The position numbers and the translations under genes were made by a program. The notes under the pieces are model-generated. The model searched no databases, was not told where the DNA came from, and saw only the letters and a program-made list of their open reading frames with translations. A stretch of DNA of 64,000 nucleotides from positions 868,001 to 932,000 of the forward strand of contig NZ_CP163443.1 in assembly GCF_041053055.1 (NCBI RefSeq), written 5' to 3'. Positions 34,218-43,325 of this stretch are shown here, one piece after another; the first letter of the stretch is position 1, and each line of letters starts with the position of its first letter. This DNA is from Streptomyces sp. R41. GTDB taxonomy: Bacteria; Actinomycetota; Actinomycetes; Streptomycetales; Streptomycetaceae.

Positions 34218-35267
34218 ATGCATTACATCAAGCTCGGCATGACCGGCCTCGACGTATCCCCGATCGCGATCGGCGCGATGACCTACGGCGAGCCCGACCG
34301 CGGGCACCCCGTCTGGTCGAAGGGCGAACAGGACGCGCGACCGCTCATCAAGCACGCGCTGGAGGCGGGGATCAACCTCTTCGACACCGCGAACATGTAC
34401 TCCAACGGTTCCAGTGAGGAGATCCTGGGCCGCGCCCTGAAGGACTTCGCCGACCGCGACGAAGTGGTGATCGCGACCAAGCTGCGCCACCCGATGCGGC
34501 TGGGACCCAACGGACGGGGACTGTCACGTAAGGCGATCATGACTGAGGTCGACCATTCGCTGCGCCGCCTGGGCACCGACTACATCGACCTCTACCAGAT
34601 CCACCGCAACGACCACTCCACCCCCTGGGAGGAGACCCTCGAAGCGCTCAGCGACCTGGTGAAGGCCGGCAAGGTCCGCTACCTGGGCGCCTCGTCCATG
34701 CACGCATGGGAGTTCGCGAAGGCGCTGCGCCTGCAGAAGGAGAACGGCTGGGCGCGGTTCGTGTCGATGCAGGACCACTACAACCTCCTCGCCCGCGAGG
34801 AGGAGCGCGAGATGATCCCGCTGTGCCTGGACGAGGGCGTGGGCACGATCATCTGGTCGCCGCTGGCCCGCGGCCGCCTCACCCGCGCGTGGGACGACGC
34901 CCGCTCGACGGTGCGCTCCGAGACGGACGGCGCCTACGCGGACCTGCTCTACTCGCCGGCCGAGGAGGCATCCAACCACGCGATCATCGACGCCGTCGGG
35001 AAGGTCGCCGCCGCCCACGGCGTCAGCCGCGCACAGGTCGCGCTCGCCTGGCTGCGACGCCAGCCGGTCGTCACCGCGCCGCTGGTCGGCGCCGGCTCGG
35101 TCCGGCAGATCGACGAGGCCGTGGCCTCCCTCAATGTCGAGCTCACCGACGACGAAGTGCGCGCCCTGGAAGCCCCGTACACGCCCCGCTACGACTGGCA
35201 GGGCGTCTCGGACGAAGCCGAGATGGAGGCCATCCGCCAGCGCGTGCCCGGCATGGCTCTCGCATGA
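34218..35267 (+). CDS. Aldo/keto reductase, 349 aa
   Basis: The (beta/alpha)8 family tetrad is visible: Asp56 and Tyr61 (LFDTANMYSNG), Lys88 (VVIATKLRHP) and His129 (YIDLYQIHRND). The C-terminal cofactor segment VGAGSVRQIDEAVASLNVEL is also present. It resembles the subgroup of larger NADPH-dependent oxidoreductases acting on aldehydes and ketones. The ATG at 34218 follows TAAGGAGCG, a good ribosome binding site, and lies just after the twin operators. It is the first gene of a three-gene operon; the next gene overlaps its stop codon. Confidence 0.9.
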   Translation: MHYIKLGMTGLDVSPIAIGAMTYGEPDRGHPVWSKGEQDARPLIKHALEAGINLFDTANMYSNGSSEEILGRALKDFADRDEVVIATKLRHPMRLGPNGRGLSRKAIMTEVDHSLRRLGTDYIDLYQIHRNDHSTPWEETLEALSDLVKAGKVRYLGASSMHAWEFAKALRLQKENGWARFVSMQDHYNLLAREEEREMIPLCLDEGVGTIIWSPLARGRLTRAWDDARSTVRSETDGAYADLLYSPAEEASNHAIIDAVGKVAAAHGVSRAQVALAWLRRQPVVTAPLVGAGSVRQIDEAVASLNVELTDDEVRALEAPYTPRYDWQGVSDEAEMEAIRQRVPGMALA

Positions 35268-35983
35268 ACCCCATCGTCCGCTCCGGCGCGGCTGCCCGCG
35301 CCGGAGCCCTCCTCATCCTTGTCGGGCCGCTCGTGTCCTGGGGCGCCGAGTTCATCACCGCCGCCGCATGGCAGGACCCGCCATACTCGCCCCTGTACAA
35401 CTGGGTCAGCCACCTCGGCCTGACCGGCCCGCCGCAGACCGCGTTCGGACAGGTCGCCAACTCCCCCCTCGGTGCCGTCATGGACACCGGCTGGGTGATC
35501 TACGGCACCCTCCTGATCGTCGGCGCGTTCCTCGTGTTCGACCCGCGCAAGGGCGCCCGCCCGATCATCATCATGATCCTCGCCGTCCTCGCCGGCGCCG
35601 GAGTCTCACTCGTCGGCATCTTCCAGGGCTCCAACAACAACGTCGACAACGGCCTGATCGCCTTCCACACCGTCGGCGCGCAGGGCGTCATGCTCGCCGG
35701 CAACATCATGGCGATCGCCGTCGGAACCGGGGGAATCCCCATCGGCCTCACCAGGGGCCGCTCGATCGCGAGCACCGCGCTCGGCACCGCCGGACTGATC
35801 GCGTTCCCCCTCTTCATGACCGACGTGTTCACCGGCTGGAGGTGGAACATCGGCATGTTCGAACGCGCCGTCATCTACCCGATCATGATCGGCCACGCCC
35901 TCCTCGGAAGCAGCGTGGCCGCCACCCAGCGCCACCGTGCGACACACCCGCTAGCACCCCTTCCTGCACGAGCCGAGAGCTGA
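35264..35983 (+). CDS. DUF998-type membrane protein, 239 aa
   Basis: Six hydrophobic segments are visible, for example AGALLILVGPLVSWGAEFIT, WVIYGTLLIVGAFLVF, IIIMILAVLAGAGVSLVGIF, VMLAGNIMAIAVGTGGIPIG and TALGTAGLIAFPLFMTDVF. YNWVSHLGLTGP after the first segment and the NNNVDNGLIAFHTVGA loop are typical of DUF998 integral membrane proteins of unknown function. The ATG overlaps the aldo/keto reductase stop (ATGA), so translation is coupled. Its presence in a redox operon suggests a role in membrane redox or export, but that is inference. Confidence 0.8.
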   Translation: MNPIVRSGAAARAGALLILVGPLVSWGAEFITAAAWQDPPYSPLYNWVSHLGLTGPPQTAFGQVANSPLGAVMDTGWVIYGTLLIVGAFLVFDPRKGARPIIIMILAVLAGAGVSLVGIFQGSNNNVDNGLIAFHTVGAQGVMLAGNIMAIAVGTGGIPIGLTRGRSIASTALGTAGLIAFPLFMTDVFTGWRWNIGMFERAVIYPIMIGHALLGSSVAATQRHRATHPLAPLPARAES

Positions 35984-35994
35984 AGGAGAGACAG

Positions 35995-37029
35995 ATGACA
36001 CAGGTACTGGTCACCGGAGGAACCGGCTTCATCGGGAGCTGGTGCATCCAGGCCCTGCTGGATGCCGGGCACACCGTCCGTACCACGGTCCGCGACCTGC
36101 AACGCGAGCCGGCACTGCGGTCCTGGCTGCACGCGGCCACACCGTTCGATGACGACCGTCTCACGGTCGTACGCGCCGACCTCGAACAGCCTGAGGGGTG
36201 GGATGCTGCCGTCGCCGGCTGCGAGTTCGTCCTGCACGTCGCCTCGCCGACTCTGCGCCATACGCCGGCGAACGACGACGACCTGATGGTCCCGGCACGC
36301 GAGGGCGTCCTGCGGGTGCTGCGCGCCGCCCGCGACGCCGGTGTGCGCCGGGTCGTCCTGACCAGCGCCTTCGGCGCCATCGGGATCGGACACCCCCCGC
36401 GCTCGACCCCGTTCGCCGAGGAGGACTGGACCAACGTCGACAGCGACATCCCGCCCTACCAACGGTCCAAGACGCTTGCCGAACGCGCCGCCTGGCAGTT
36501 CATCGAGGACGAAGGCGGTGGCCTGGAACTGGCAGCGGTCCACCCCGTGGGAGTCCTTGGACCCCTGCTCGGCCTGGACGACCCGCCATCCCTGCGTCTG
36601 GTCCGCAGAATGCTCGAAGGACAGGTTCCCGCGTGCCCTCCCTTCGGGATGGGCTTCGTCGACGTACGCGACATCGCGGATCTGCACCTGCGCGCGATGA
36701 CCGATCCGGCAGCCGCCGGCGAACGCTTCCTTGCCATCGCCGGACACAGCCTGCGCGTCATCGACGTCGCACGCATCCTGCACGACCGCCTCGGTGAACG
36801 CGCCGCGAAGGCCCCCACCCGTGAACTGCCCGTCTGGGCCGCCCGCACACTGGGCCTCGTGAACCCGGAACTGCGACTGCTCAAGCACCAGCTCGGCCGG
36901 GATCTCGACGCCACAAGCACCAAGGCGGAGAAACTCCTCGGATGGCGAGCGCGCCCCATCGAGGACACCATCGAGGACACCGCCGAAAGCCTCCTCGCCC
37001 ATGGCATCGGGACAAAGACCGCCTCGTAA
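35995..37029 (+). CDS. NAD(P)-dependent epimerase/dihydroflavonol-reductase-like SDR, 344 aa
   Basis: This is an extended SDR. TGGTGFIG (7-14) binds the cofactor, VLTSAFGAIG supplies the catalytic Ser, and Tyr155/Lys159 form the YxxxK pair (PPYQRSKTLAE). GMGFVDVRDIADLHLRAM and a C-terminal substrate domain follow. The overall shape is that of dihydroflavonol/aldehyde reductases, which reduce a ketone or aldehyde with NADPH. It has a GAAGGAGAG ribosome binding site and follows the DUF998 gene by 11 nt. It is the third gene of the TetR-controlled operon and ends near a hairpin. Confidence 0.85.
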   Translation: MTQVLVTGGTGFIGSWCIQALLDAGHTVRTTVRDLQREPALRSWLHAATPFDDDRLTVVRADLEQPEGWDAAVAGCEFVLHVASPTLRHTPANDDDLMVPAREGVLRVLRAARDAGVRRVVLTSAFGAIGIGHPPRSTPFAEEDWTNVDSDIPPYQRSKTLAERAAWQFIEDEGGGLELAAVHPVGVLGPLLGLDDPPSLRLVRRMLEGQVPACPPFGMGFVDVRDIADLHLRAMTDPAAAGERFLAIAGHSLRVIDVARILHDRLGERAAKAPTRELPVWAARTLGLVNPELRLLKHQLGRDLDATSTKAEKLLGWRARPIEDTIEDTAESLLAHGIGTKTAS

Positions 37030-37060
37030 CCGACCGACGTGGCAGCCCTCCGTCGGCCGG
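37030..37060 (+). terminator. Hairpin terminator of the redox operon
   Basis: A stem of about 10 bp (CCGACCGACG against CGTCGGCCGG, one mismatch) with a 10-nt loop starts at the stop codon of the SDR gene. Confidence 0.5.
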
Positions 37061-37279
37061 GTGACGGCGTTGGCGTCGTGGCCGGGGAGAGGTGGCACCC
37101 TGCGCACCATAAAGCACTCGACATGGCTTTCAGGGAATTGGCGAGCTCACCAGTTTCAGCAGTTTCAGCCCCGGCTCCCGCCCCGCAGCCGCCGCGGGTG
37201 CCAGGTGCAGGCTCGGCGTGATCACTTGAGGAGAGGACTCGCCCGTCCCGATCGAAGCACTGTTGGCGCGGGCGGGTGG

Positions 37280-38998
37280 TCATCCCGAAAGGGGATCAGG
37301 GCGTGTGCCCGCGGGGTGGGCCGCGCGAAGGTATTTCATGGCCGTGACCGGGGACAGCCCGAAGAGCCGGATGAGATGCACTGGATCCCGGGTGTGTTTC
37401 GCTTCCTCGAGGATGCGGTCCACGCGCAGGCTAGTGATCTGCAGGCCGAGACGGTGCAGGGCCTTGGTGATGGCCTGCGGGTTGACCTGGGGGTGGGAGT
37501 CGTCCGTGGCGGTCCGCGCGGTGACCAGCAGGTGGGGGTTGGTGGTGGTCGGCCATCTCCGGTGACGTTCGGTCAGCCACCGGGTGAGGAGGCGGAAAGT
37601 GACTTCGTCCAGGTAGACGGTGTGGTGGAGTCGTCCGGGGCGGCGGACGGTGAGGCGCCCACGGCTGCGGTCTACATCATCGAGCAGCAGCCCGCGCTGG
37701 TCGTGACCGCTCAGGGCGTGAACGGCGGCCAGCACGAAACTGAGCTGGTTGCGTGCCTCGGGAAGCTGGTCGAGGACGCCATGGAGGTGGTTGTCGGGCA
37801 GCGGGACGGGCAGCCGCCGACTGCCGGACAGCACGATGGAACGGGTGGGATCCCGGAAGATCAGCTTCTCGCGTTTGAGCGCGCGGAAGAGCGAACGCAG
37901 CGGCGTAGCAAGGCTCTTGGCCTCCTCGCCCTTCAACGCCTTCAGTGTCTGCTGGACGTGCTCACCCGTTACGGCGCGCAGATCGCCGATCCCGGCCTCG
38001 CACCAGGCTCGAAGACACGGCGAGACGCGGCGTGCGTAGGCGCAGACCGTCGTCGGGGCCAGCGGCACGCTGGGCCGGGCCGCCTGGCCGTAGAGGACAT
38101 CGATCCACCGGTGCACTGCGGCACAGAACGGCTGCGGGGCCATGTCGGCGAGGCGGCGGGCGCGGGCCGAGGCGGCATCGGAGCGGCGGTCGGGGACGAG
38201 CCGGCCCGTCACCCGCAGGTAGTTGACGACCCGGGCGCCGTTGAAGTCCTGGCGGCGCGAAAGCAGCCGGACGTCCTCTTCCCGCAGGGGTGTTTCGGCG
38301 CCCAGTTGGGCGACCAGGACCCGCAGGGTGCGGATGCTCGTACTGAGGGCCCGCCGCTTCCAGCCGCGCTCGCGGATGTGGGCGACGAAGCCGTCCAGGA
38401 CCTCCTTCGCCGAGGGAGTCAGCGCCGGAAGCCGCCGTTCGTCGACCCGCGACCAGTCGCGCGCGAGAGGGAACAGCTCCAGCTGCCCGGGCAGCGCGAG
38501 ATGCGGGGAGACGGGGCGGGCGGCACGCGAGGTCTGGACGGCGGTGCGGCGTTTGGCCTGCAGACGGCGCCGGCCGTAGAGGCCGTCCTGCTCGCCGGAT
38601 CGGTTGGGGGCGACCCTGAGGTGGGGTGCGAACGGCCCGCCGAACCAGAGCTGGTCGCCGCCGTTGAGAGCGACGCCGTCAAGGTCGTAGTGGGTCTCGG
38701 CGAGGAAGAGGACGCACCGGCGGCAGTGGTCGTCGCGCAGCGGCACAACGCGCCCGCAGCGATGGCACGCACCGGCTGCGCGGTCCATACCCCAGCTGAG
38801 ACAGGGGGCGCAGCGTTGGTCCCGGTCGTTCGTCCAGGCCAGGCACTCCCGGCAACTGCCGTGCCCCCGCGACGTCCAGGACGGTACGAGCCGCGGCCGC
38901 CGCCGCGCGAGCAGGCCGGCCCGGCACAGGGCTTCCAGTAGCGTGGGACGCATCTGCGCCAGATGTCCCGCTTCGCCGCCACCCAGCGCAGATTCCAC
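37280..38998 (-). CDS. Accessory tyrosine-recombinase-like protein with Cys-rich head, 572 aa
   Basis: An N-terminal Cys-rich region (CRECLAWTNDRDQRCAPC, then CHRCGRVVPLRDDHCRRC) forms two probable zinc knuckles at about 48-95. The core-binding domain (LDGFVAHIRERGWKRRALST) and a C-terminal half of recombinase type follow (SFVLAAVHALSGHDQRGLLL, RLTVRRPGRLHHTVYLDEVT, FGLSPVTAMKYLRAAHP). The canonical R-H-R-H-Y set is not obvious, as in the accessory recombinases that act in pairs or triplets. GTG 38998 lies 9 nt after the stop of the upstream recombinase. Its own stop overlaps an ATG (ATGA at 37280-37283) of a short frame that may be a third, decayed gene. Confidence 0.65.
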   Translation of the reverse strand: MESALGGGEAGHLAQMRPTLLEALCRAGLLARRRPRLVPSWTSRGHGSCRECLAWTNDRDQRCAPCLSWGMDRAAGACHRCGRVVPLRDDHCRRCVLFLAETHYDLDGVALNGGDQLWFGGPFAPHLRVAPNRSGEQDGLYGRRRLQAKRRTAVQTSRAARPVSPHLALPGQLELFPLARDWSRVDERRLPALTPSAKEVLDGFVAHIRERGWKRRALSTSIRTLRVLVAQLGAETPLREEDVRLLSRRQDFNGARVVNYLRVTGRLVPDRRSDAASARARRLADMAPQPFCAAVHRWIDVLYGQAARPSVPLAPTTVCAYARRVSPCLRAWCEAGIGDLRAVTGEHVQQTLKALKGEEAKSLATPLRSLFRALKREKLIFRDPTRSIVLSGSRRLPVPLPDNHLHGVLDQLPEARNQLSFVLAAVHALSGHDQRGLLLDDVDRSRGRLTVRRPGRLHHTVYLDEVTFRLLTRWLTERHRRWPTTTNPHLLVTARTATDDSHPQVNPQAITKALHRLGLQITSLRVDRILEEAKHTRDPVHLIRLFGLSPVTAMKYLRAAHPAGTRPDPLSG

Positions 38999-39007
38999 TT
39001 CACGGCC

Positions 39008-40174
39008 TCACGCCTTCCCGCTCAGTCGGCGTACTGCGCGCTGGGACGACTCCAGACTCGCGCGCTCCGGATCCCCCTTCGCCGTCGCCAGGTACCCCAC
39101 GGTGGTGGTCGGCCACTCGTGCCCCAAAAGCACTTGAACATCCCAAAGCGGCATTCCGACCTCGTAGTTGTGGGTTGCGCACGCGTGGCGCAGGAGATGC
39201 GGGAAGAGCACGGTCACCGTGCCCTTCAGATGCGCGAGCGAGGCACGGCGCAGCGACCGGCGGAAGGTGTCGGCGCACATCGCCGGCGCGATCGGCAAGT
39301 CCGCGCCGAGCGCGGTGGGCAGCCGCTCGGACGGGAAGAGCGGGGCATACAGATCGAGGCAGTTGTCCGGAAACAGCCCTCGGACGTTCTCGACGTACCA
39401 CCACAGCAGTTCGCGCCCCTCGGCGAACATGAACGCCTCCCGCTCGCGTGGCCCGGACCCACGGGCGCCTTTGCCTCGGACCAGGAAGCGGCCCCACTGG
39501 CCGTTGTCCCAGTGCAGGTCCCCGAGCCGGACCAGACACAGCTCGGTGGCGCGCGTGCCGGAGAGGTAGGCCGTCTTCGCCATCACGTAGTTGCGGACGG
39601 CCACCGGATACTTGCGTGCCGCCCCCAGTTCCTGACGCCAGGAGCCGAAGAACGCCTCCATCTCGGCCCGGGACGGAGGAATCCGCAGCCCGAAGTCCCC
39701 TCGGTGGCGTGGCTGGTTGAAGGCGTCGACCGGCGACTCGACGGCCGCCCCGAACCTGCGCAGGATCTCGCCTGCCTATCGCTGTTCCAGGAACGCGAAG
39801 TACCGGTCGATACTCGTGATCTTCTTGCGGACCGTGGAATGAGCACGCTTGCCGCGCCCGGCGAAGTACTGGTCCAGCATCCGCGACGACAGTTCCCACG
39901 GCAGGACGCCGTGGAAGGTGCAGATCTCGATCACGGGCTGCACCAGCTGGTTCAGGGTCGTCGCCGCGAGTCCGGCAACGTCACGGGCCCAGCAGTACTC
40001 GGCGAGGGTGTCCTGGTAGAGCGCTTCCTCGGCGTCGCGGGACCAGGGGTGGAAACCGCGGCGTTTCAGGGTGAGGACGTCCGCCAGGCCCTCTTCCTGC
40101 CCGGCGGTCCCGCTCGGCGTATCGCGACCGCTGATCAGCGTGAAGCGATGGGTTTCGGAATCCACCACGGGCAT
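39008..40174 (-). pseudogene. Tyrosine site-specific recombinase with one nonsense codon
   Basis: Read through, this is a 388-aa tyrosine recombinase. The N-terminal SAM-like domain is LAEYCWARDVAGLAATTLNQ and YFAGRGKRAHSTVRKKITSI. The catalytic domain has the first Arg in LSGTRATELCLVRL, HLLRHACATHNYE (H-x-x-R), LLGHEWPTTTVGYL (His and Tyr). A TAG at 39776-39778, in FLEQR-stop-AGEILRRF, splits it; the frame is otherwise continuous and a TAC (Tyr) codon is the likely ancestor. Unless the stop is suppressed or miscalled, the recombinase is dead. It heads a two- or three-gene recombinase operon. Confidence 0.7.
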
Positions 40175-40328
40175 GCAAATTACGGAACTATCTCCTGGAA
40201 TCTGCGAGTTACTGGCACATCTTCACCCATTCGAGTGGTCGACGAGCAGGTGCAATCAGCCAGGGTGAACAGCTCGAACGCCCGCAGATCACCCGCCGAC
40301 GAACCCGTCGACACTCCACTTGACGCTC

Positions 40329-40654
40329 GCCGCCATGGCCTGTGCCCTCACCCCGCCCGATCGGCGGACCGTCGTCGACGACTCCCCCGAGGCGATCAAG
40401 GCCTTCCTGCCGCCGCGCCCCGTGCGTGAACTGCCCGGCGTCGGCGCGAAGGCGGCCGCCATGCTGGCCGAGTACGGGCTGCACACCGCAGGGGCGTCGC
40501 CGACGTCCCCCAGCTCACCCTGCAGCGACTGCTCGGCGCCGGCGCCGGCCGCACCCTCCACGAACGCGCGCACGGCCACGACACCTCCGTCGTCGACCCG
40601 GGCCCGGCACCCCCAAGCATCAGCGCCGACCATCCCTTTGCCAGGAGCGCCTGA
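40329..40654 (+). pseudogene. Y-family DNA polymerase (DinB-like) fragment
   Basis: In frame 1: TPPDRRTVVDDSPEAIKAFL, PPRPVRELPGVGAKAAAMLA, EYGLHTAG. After a frameshift near 40494: ADVPQLTLQRLLGAGAGRTL, HERAHGHDTSVVDPGPAPPS, ISADHPFARSA. This is the helix-hairpin-helix (thumb) part of DNA polymerase IV-type enzymes and the start of the little-finger domain. Palm and finger domains are absent. The 3' end runs straight into an IS5-like fragment on the other strand. Confidence 0.65.
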
Positions 40655-40773
40655 CGGCCAGCGGTCAGGCGCCGCCAGCGTGTGCCGATCTCCAGCCGCC
40701 GGGCGATGAGATGACCGGTCAGGTACCTCAGGGTGCGGGTGGACAGATCTATTGATGATGGGTAGGCAAGCAC
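40640..40773 (-). pseudogene. IS5-family transposase, N-terminal fragment
   Basis: Minus-strand codons read VLAYPSSIDLSTRTLRYLTG, HLIARRLEIGTRWRRLTAGR, QALL. The 'LSTRTLRxL...GxRWRxLxxGRQALL' block is the N-terminal DNA-binding part of IS5-group transposases common in Streptomyces. It breaks off at the polymerase fragment. Confidence 0.55.
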
Positions 40774-40895
40774 GCGAAGCTCGTGGCGGCACGGGTGATC
40801 TTGGTCGAGATACCGTCTACCAGGAGCTTCGTTGCGTCTATGCACTGCTGTCGGCCCTCAACTCCCGTCACCTGCAGTCAGGTCGGAAGTTGATC

Positions 40896-41420
40896 TCAGT
40901 GGGTTGGGCGCTGCGGTGCGCTGGCCACCCCTGTCTCCCGACCGCTGAGCGAGGCGTCCAGGGTCTCCTGGGCCGTGCGCATCGCCTCGGCGTACTTCGG
41001 CTCGGACATTCGCTGCCAGGCCAGGTTCGGTGCGATGTGCTCGACCCGGCTCATCACCCACCAAATGTTGCCGAACGGGTCCCGCACCCTGCCGCCGCGA
41101 TCCCCCCACGCACTGTCAGCAGCCTCGGTGATCACTAGTGCCCCGTGCGCAACAGCAGCAGCCATGGCGGCGTCCGCGTCCGGGACATAGACCCGCAACA
41201 GGGAGGGCATCACCGGCCAGTCGGGCCGTCGGTCGAAGGCCAGCACGACCGTGTCGCCGACTCGGATCTCGCCGTGACCGATGGTGCCATCCTCGACCGG
41301 CACCCGTGCAATCTCTTCGCCGTCGAACGCGAGGGTGATGAAGTCGAGCAGTGCGCCGGTGTCGTCGGTGACCACCCATGGTGCAACGCTGGTGTAGCCC
41401 TCGGGTGCAGTCTGACTCAT
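40896..41420 (-). CDS. VOC (glyoxalase/PhnB-like) family protein, 174 aa
   Basis: This is a two-module beta-alpha-beta-beta-beta vicinal oxygen chelate fold: VAPWVVTDDTGALLDFITLA (module 1), GEIRVGDTVVLAFDRRPDW, LLRVYVPDADAAMAAAVAHG (module 2), GDRGGRVRDPFGNIWWVMSR. The ending DPFGNxWW is typical of PhnB/glyoxalase-like proteins. Metal ligands cannot be assigned with confidence. Possible roles include detoxification or antibiotic binding. ATG 41420 has AGGGACG upstream. It is intact and monocistronic. Confidence 0.8.
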   Translation of the reverse strand: MSQTAPEGYTSVAPWVVTDDTGALLDFITLAFDGEEIARVPVEDGTIGHGEIRVGDTVVLAFDRRPDWPVMPSLLRVYVPDADAAMAAAVAHGALVITEAADSAWGDRGGRVRDPFGNIWWVMSRVEHIAPNLAWQRMSEPKYAEAMRTAQETLDASLSGRETGVASAPQRPTH

Positions 41421-41670
41421 CGGTCTCGTCCCTTCCTGTAGTTCTTCGTGACGTGACGACATTAGGGATCAACTAGGACAGTTCTGTTCCTAGATGATCC
41501 CGGAATCAGCACGACTTTCGTCAGCGCCCTGGTCATAGCCGTTCTCCCTCTAGAACCGCGCGCTGAGGATGAAAAAGGACTCATTCTCGTTCGCTCTGGC
41601 GGATTCCCGTCGGGGTGTGCTCTGAGCGGCGACATTGCTTCGTTCGTGGGGTTTGATCTAACCCGGGAGG

Positions 41671-42699
41671 TCAAGGCCGATCGGCGATGCGGTGCGCCAA
41701 CCAGGCAAGGGCGGGCGGCATCCGGTACTCGACGGCGTGGTGGCCACCCTCGAACAGCTCGAAATGCACGATGTCGTCGGCCACTCCGACTTCCGTAAGC
41801 GCATCACGGAAGGCCAATGCGCCCAGGTCGAGGAACCACTCGTCGCGGGTGCCGGCGTCGATCCAGATGCCGCGCTGGGAGCGGAGGGCGTCGGCGTGCG
41901 TGATGGCCATCCGTACCGGATCCCAGGCCAGCCAGCGCTGCCACTCGTTCTCGCGCAGGGTCCCGGTGCGGGGGTCGAAGGGAAGGGTGGGGGATCCGTC
42001 GTGGCCTGGGGAAAAGCAGGCGGAGACGCCGAGGATCTCCAGGAGGTTCAGGTCCTCCTCCTTCGTGAAGGCGGCCCGCGAGCGGAAATCATCCCACCAG
42101 CGGAAGATGTCGCCGCCGTAGGGCCGCAGTTGGCGGGCCGCGGTGAGGAAGTGCGGGTGGTACTGGGCCTCGGACAGCGAGTCGCCGGAGTGGGTGGCGA
42201 AGGCGCCGAACAGATCTGGGCGGAGCATCGAGGTGACTGTGGCGCCGAGTCCGCCGCTGGACTTGCCCGCGATGGCTCGGTGGTCGCGCTCGGGGAGCGT
42301 GCGGTAGCGGGCGTCGACGTACGGCACGACCTCTTCGCACAGGTAGGAGTGGTAGCAGCCGGTGCCGGGTGAGTCGATGAACTGGCTGCCGCCGTAGGCG
42401 GTCCAGGCGTCCACGAATACCAGCAGCATCCCGGGCGCCTCCCCGCGGGCGAAGATCTCGTCGGCGAGCTCGGGGACTGGCTTCCGAAAGGCCGTGCGGT
42501 TGCGCCAGACCGGGAGCGTTCCCGCGTAGCCGAGCAGCAGATACGTGACGGGGTAGCGGCGTTCGGGCGCATCGTCGTAGCCGGGCGGGGTGTAGACCCA
42601 CAGCGGACGTTGCGCTGGGTCGTCGAGGGGGTTGCCGCGGAGCAACGCGCTGTCGATGACGTGTTCGTCGATGCGGCCGGCGAGCGTGAAGGTCGACAT
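41671..42699 (-). CDS. Esterase of the alpha/beta-hydrolase superfamily, 342 aa
   Basis: This is an esterase-D/trehalose-mycolyltransferase-like hydrolase (PF00756 type): RPLWVYTPPGYDD, RYPVTYLLLGYAG, MLLVFVDAWTAYGGSQF, AGKSSGG with nucleophile Ser147, GIWIDAGTRDEWFLD (acid) and FEGGHHAVEYRMPPALAWL (His). No signal peptide is seen, so it probably acts in the cytoplasm. It is transcribed divergently from a MarR gene with a 66-nt gap; regulation by that protein is likely. Confidence 0.8.
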   Translation of the reverse strand: MSTFTLAGRIDEHVIDSALLRGNPLDDPAQRPLWVYTPPGYDDAPERRYPVTYLLLGYAGTLPVWRNRTAFRKPVPELADEIFARGEAPGMLLVFVDAWTAYGGSQFIDSPGTGCYHSYLCEEVVPYVDARYRTLPERDHRAIAGKSSGGLGATVTSMLRPDLFGAFATHSGDSLSEAQYHPHFLTAARQLRPYGGDIFRWWDDFRSRAAFTKEEDLNLLEILGVSACFSPGHDGSPTLPFDPRTGTLRENEWQRWLAWDPVRMAITHADALRSQRGIWIDAGTRDEWFLDLGALAFRDALTEVGVADDIVHFELFEGGHHAVEYRMPPALAWLAHRIADRP

Positions 42700-42720
42700 G
42701 CCCCGGGACAGTACTACGAT

Positions 42721-42735
42721 TTCAAAATATCTGAA
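42721..42735. promoter_or_regulatory. Candidate MarR operator
   Basis: The imperfect-centre palindrome TTCAAAATATCTGAA (arms TTCA/TGAA) lies in a short A/T-rich island between the divergent esterase and MarR starts, where a MarR dimer would be expected to bind. Confidence 0.45.
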
Positions 42736-42765
42736 TGCATAATTTCTGGAGGGTAGGGTGACGCC

Positions 42766-43320
42766 GTGACATCACGGCATTCGGCGGCGGAATCGGCGCA
42801 GCCACGGGACTCGATCGACCGGCACATCGCCCGCTGGGGGCATGAAGTCCCCGGGCTGGTAGCGGAGTTGGAGGGCACCGTCACCCGCATGCAGACGCTC
42901 GTGCGGCACCTGCAGCAAAAGAAGGAGGCCGCCCTGGCACGGCACGGCCTGAAGCTGTGGGAGTACGAGATCCTGTGGCGCCTGCGCTCGGCGGGAGAGC
43001 CCTACCGCATGGCACCCACACGTCTCGCTCAGGGACTCGGCGTCCACCCCGCCACCCTCACCAACCGCCTCGACCGACTGCAGTCGGCGGGCCTGATCAC
43101 TCGCGAGCACGCGCCAGAGGATCGCCGCAGTCTTCTCGTCGGCCTGACTCCCCAGGGGGCCGCAACGTGGGCGGCGGTGATCGACGACCAGCGGGAGGCC
43201 GAGGCCACACTGCTCGCGCCCCTGGCCAAGACGGAGTTGGGGCAGCTGGCCGGCCTCCTGCGGGTCGTGGCCCTCGCTGTCGAGGAGGACGGCCCGCCCC
43301 TCATGCCGCACGTCGACTGA
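42766..43320 (+). CDS. MarR-family regulator, 184 aa
   Basis: The winged-helix region is clear: LWEYEILWRLRSAGEPYRMA, PTRLAQGLGVHPATLTNRLD, RLQSAGLITREHAPEDRRSL, LVGLTPQGAATWAAVID. The D-R-R-S wing motif is typical. Flanking helices form the dimer interface. The GTG start at 42766 follows GGAGGGTAGGG. It probably controls itself and the divergent esterase gene. Confidence 0.85.
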   Translation: MTSRHSAAESAQPRDSIDRHIARWGHEVPGLVAELEGTVTRMQTLVRHLQQKKEAALARHGLKLWEYEILWRLRSAGEPYRMAPTRLAQGLGVHPATLTNRLDRLQSAGLITREHAPEDRRSLLVGLTPQGAATWAAVIDDQREAEATLLAPLAKTELGQLAGLLRVVALAVEEDGPPLMPHVD

Positions 43321-43325
43321 ACCGG

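Noticed and set aside
37001..38941. A 646-codon plus-strand frame
   Set aside because: It is antisense to the accessory recombinase, which has coherent motifs; the plus-strand product has none.
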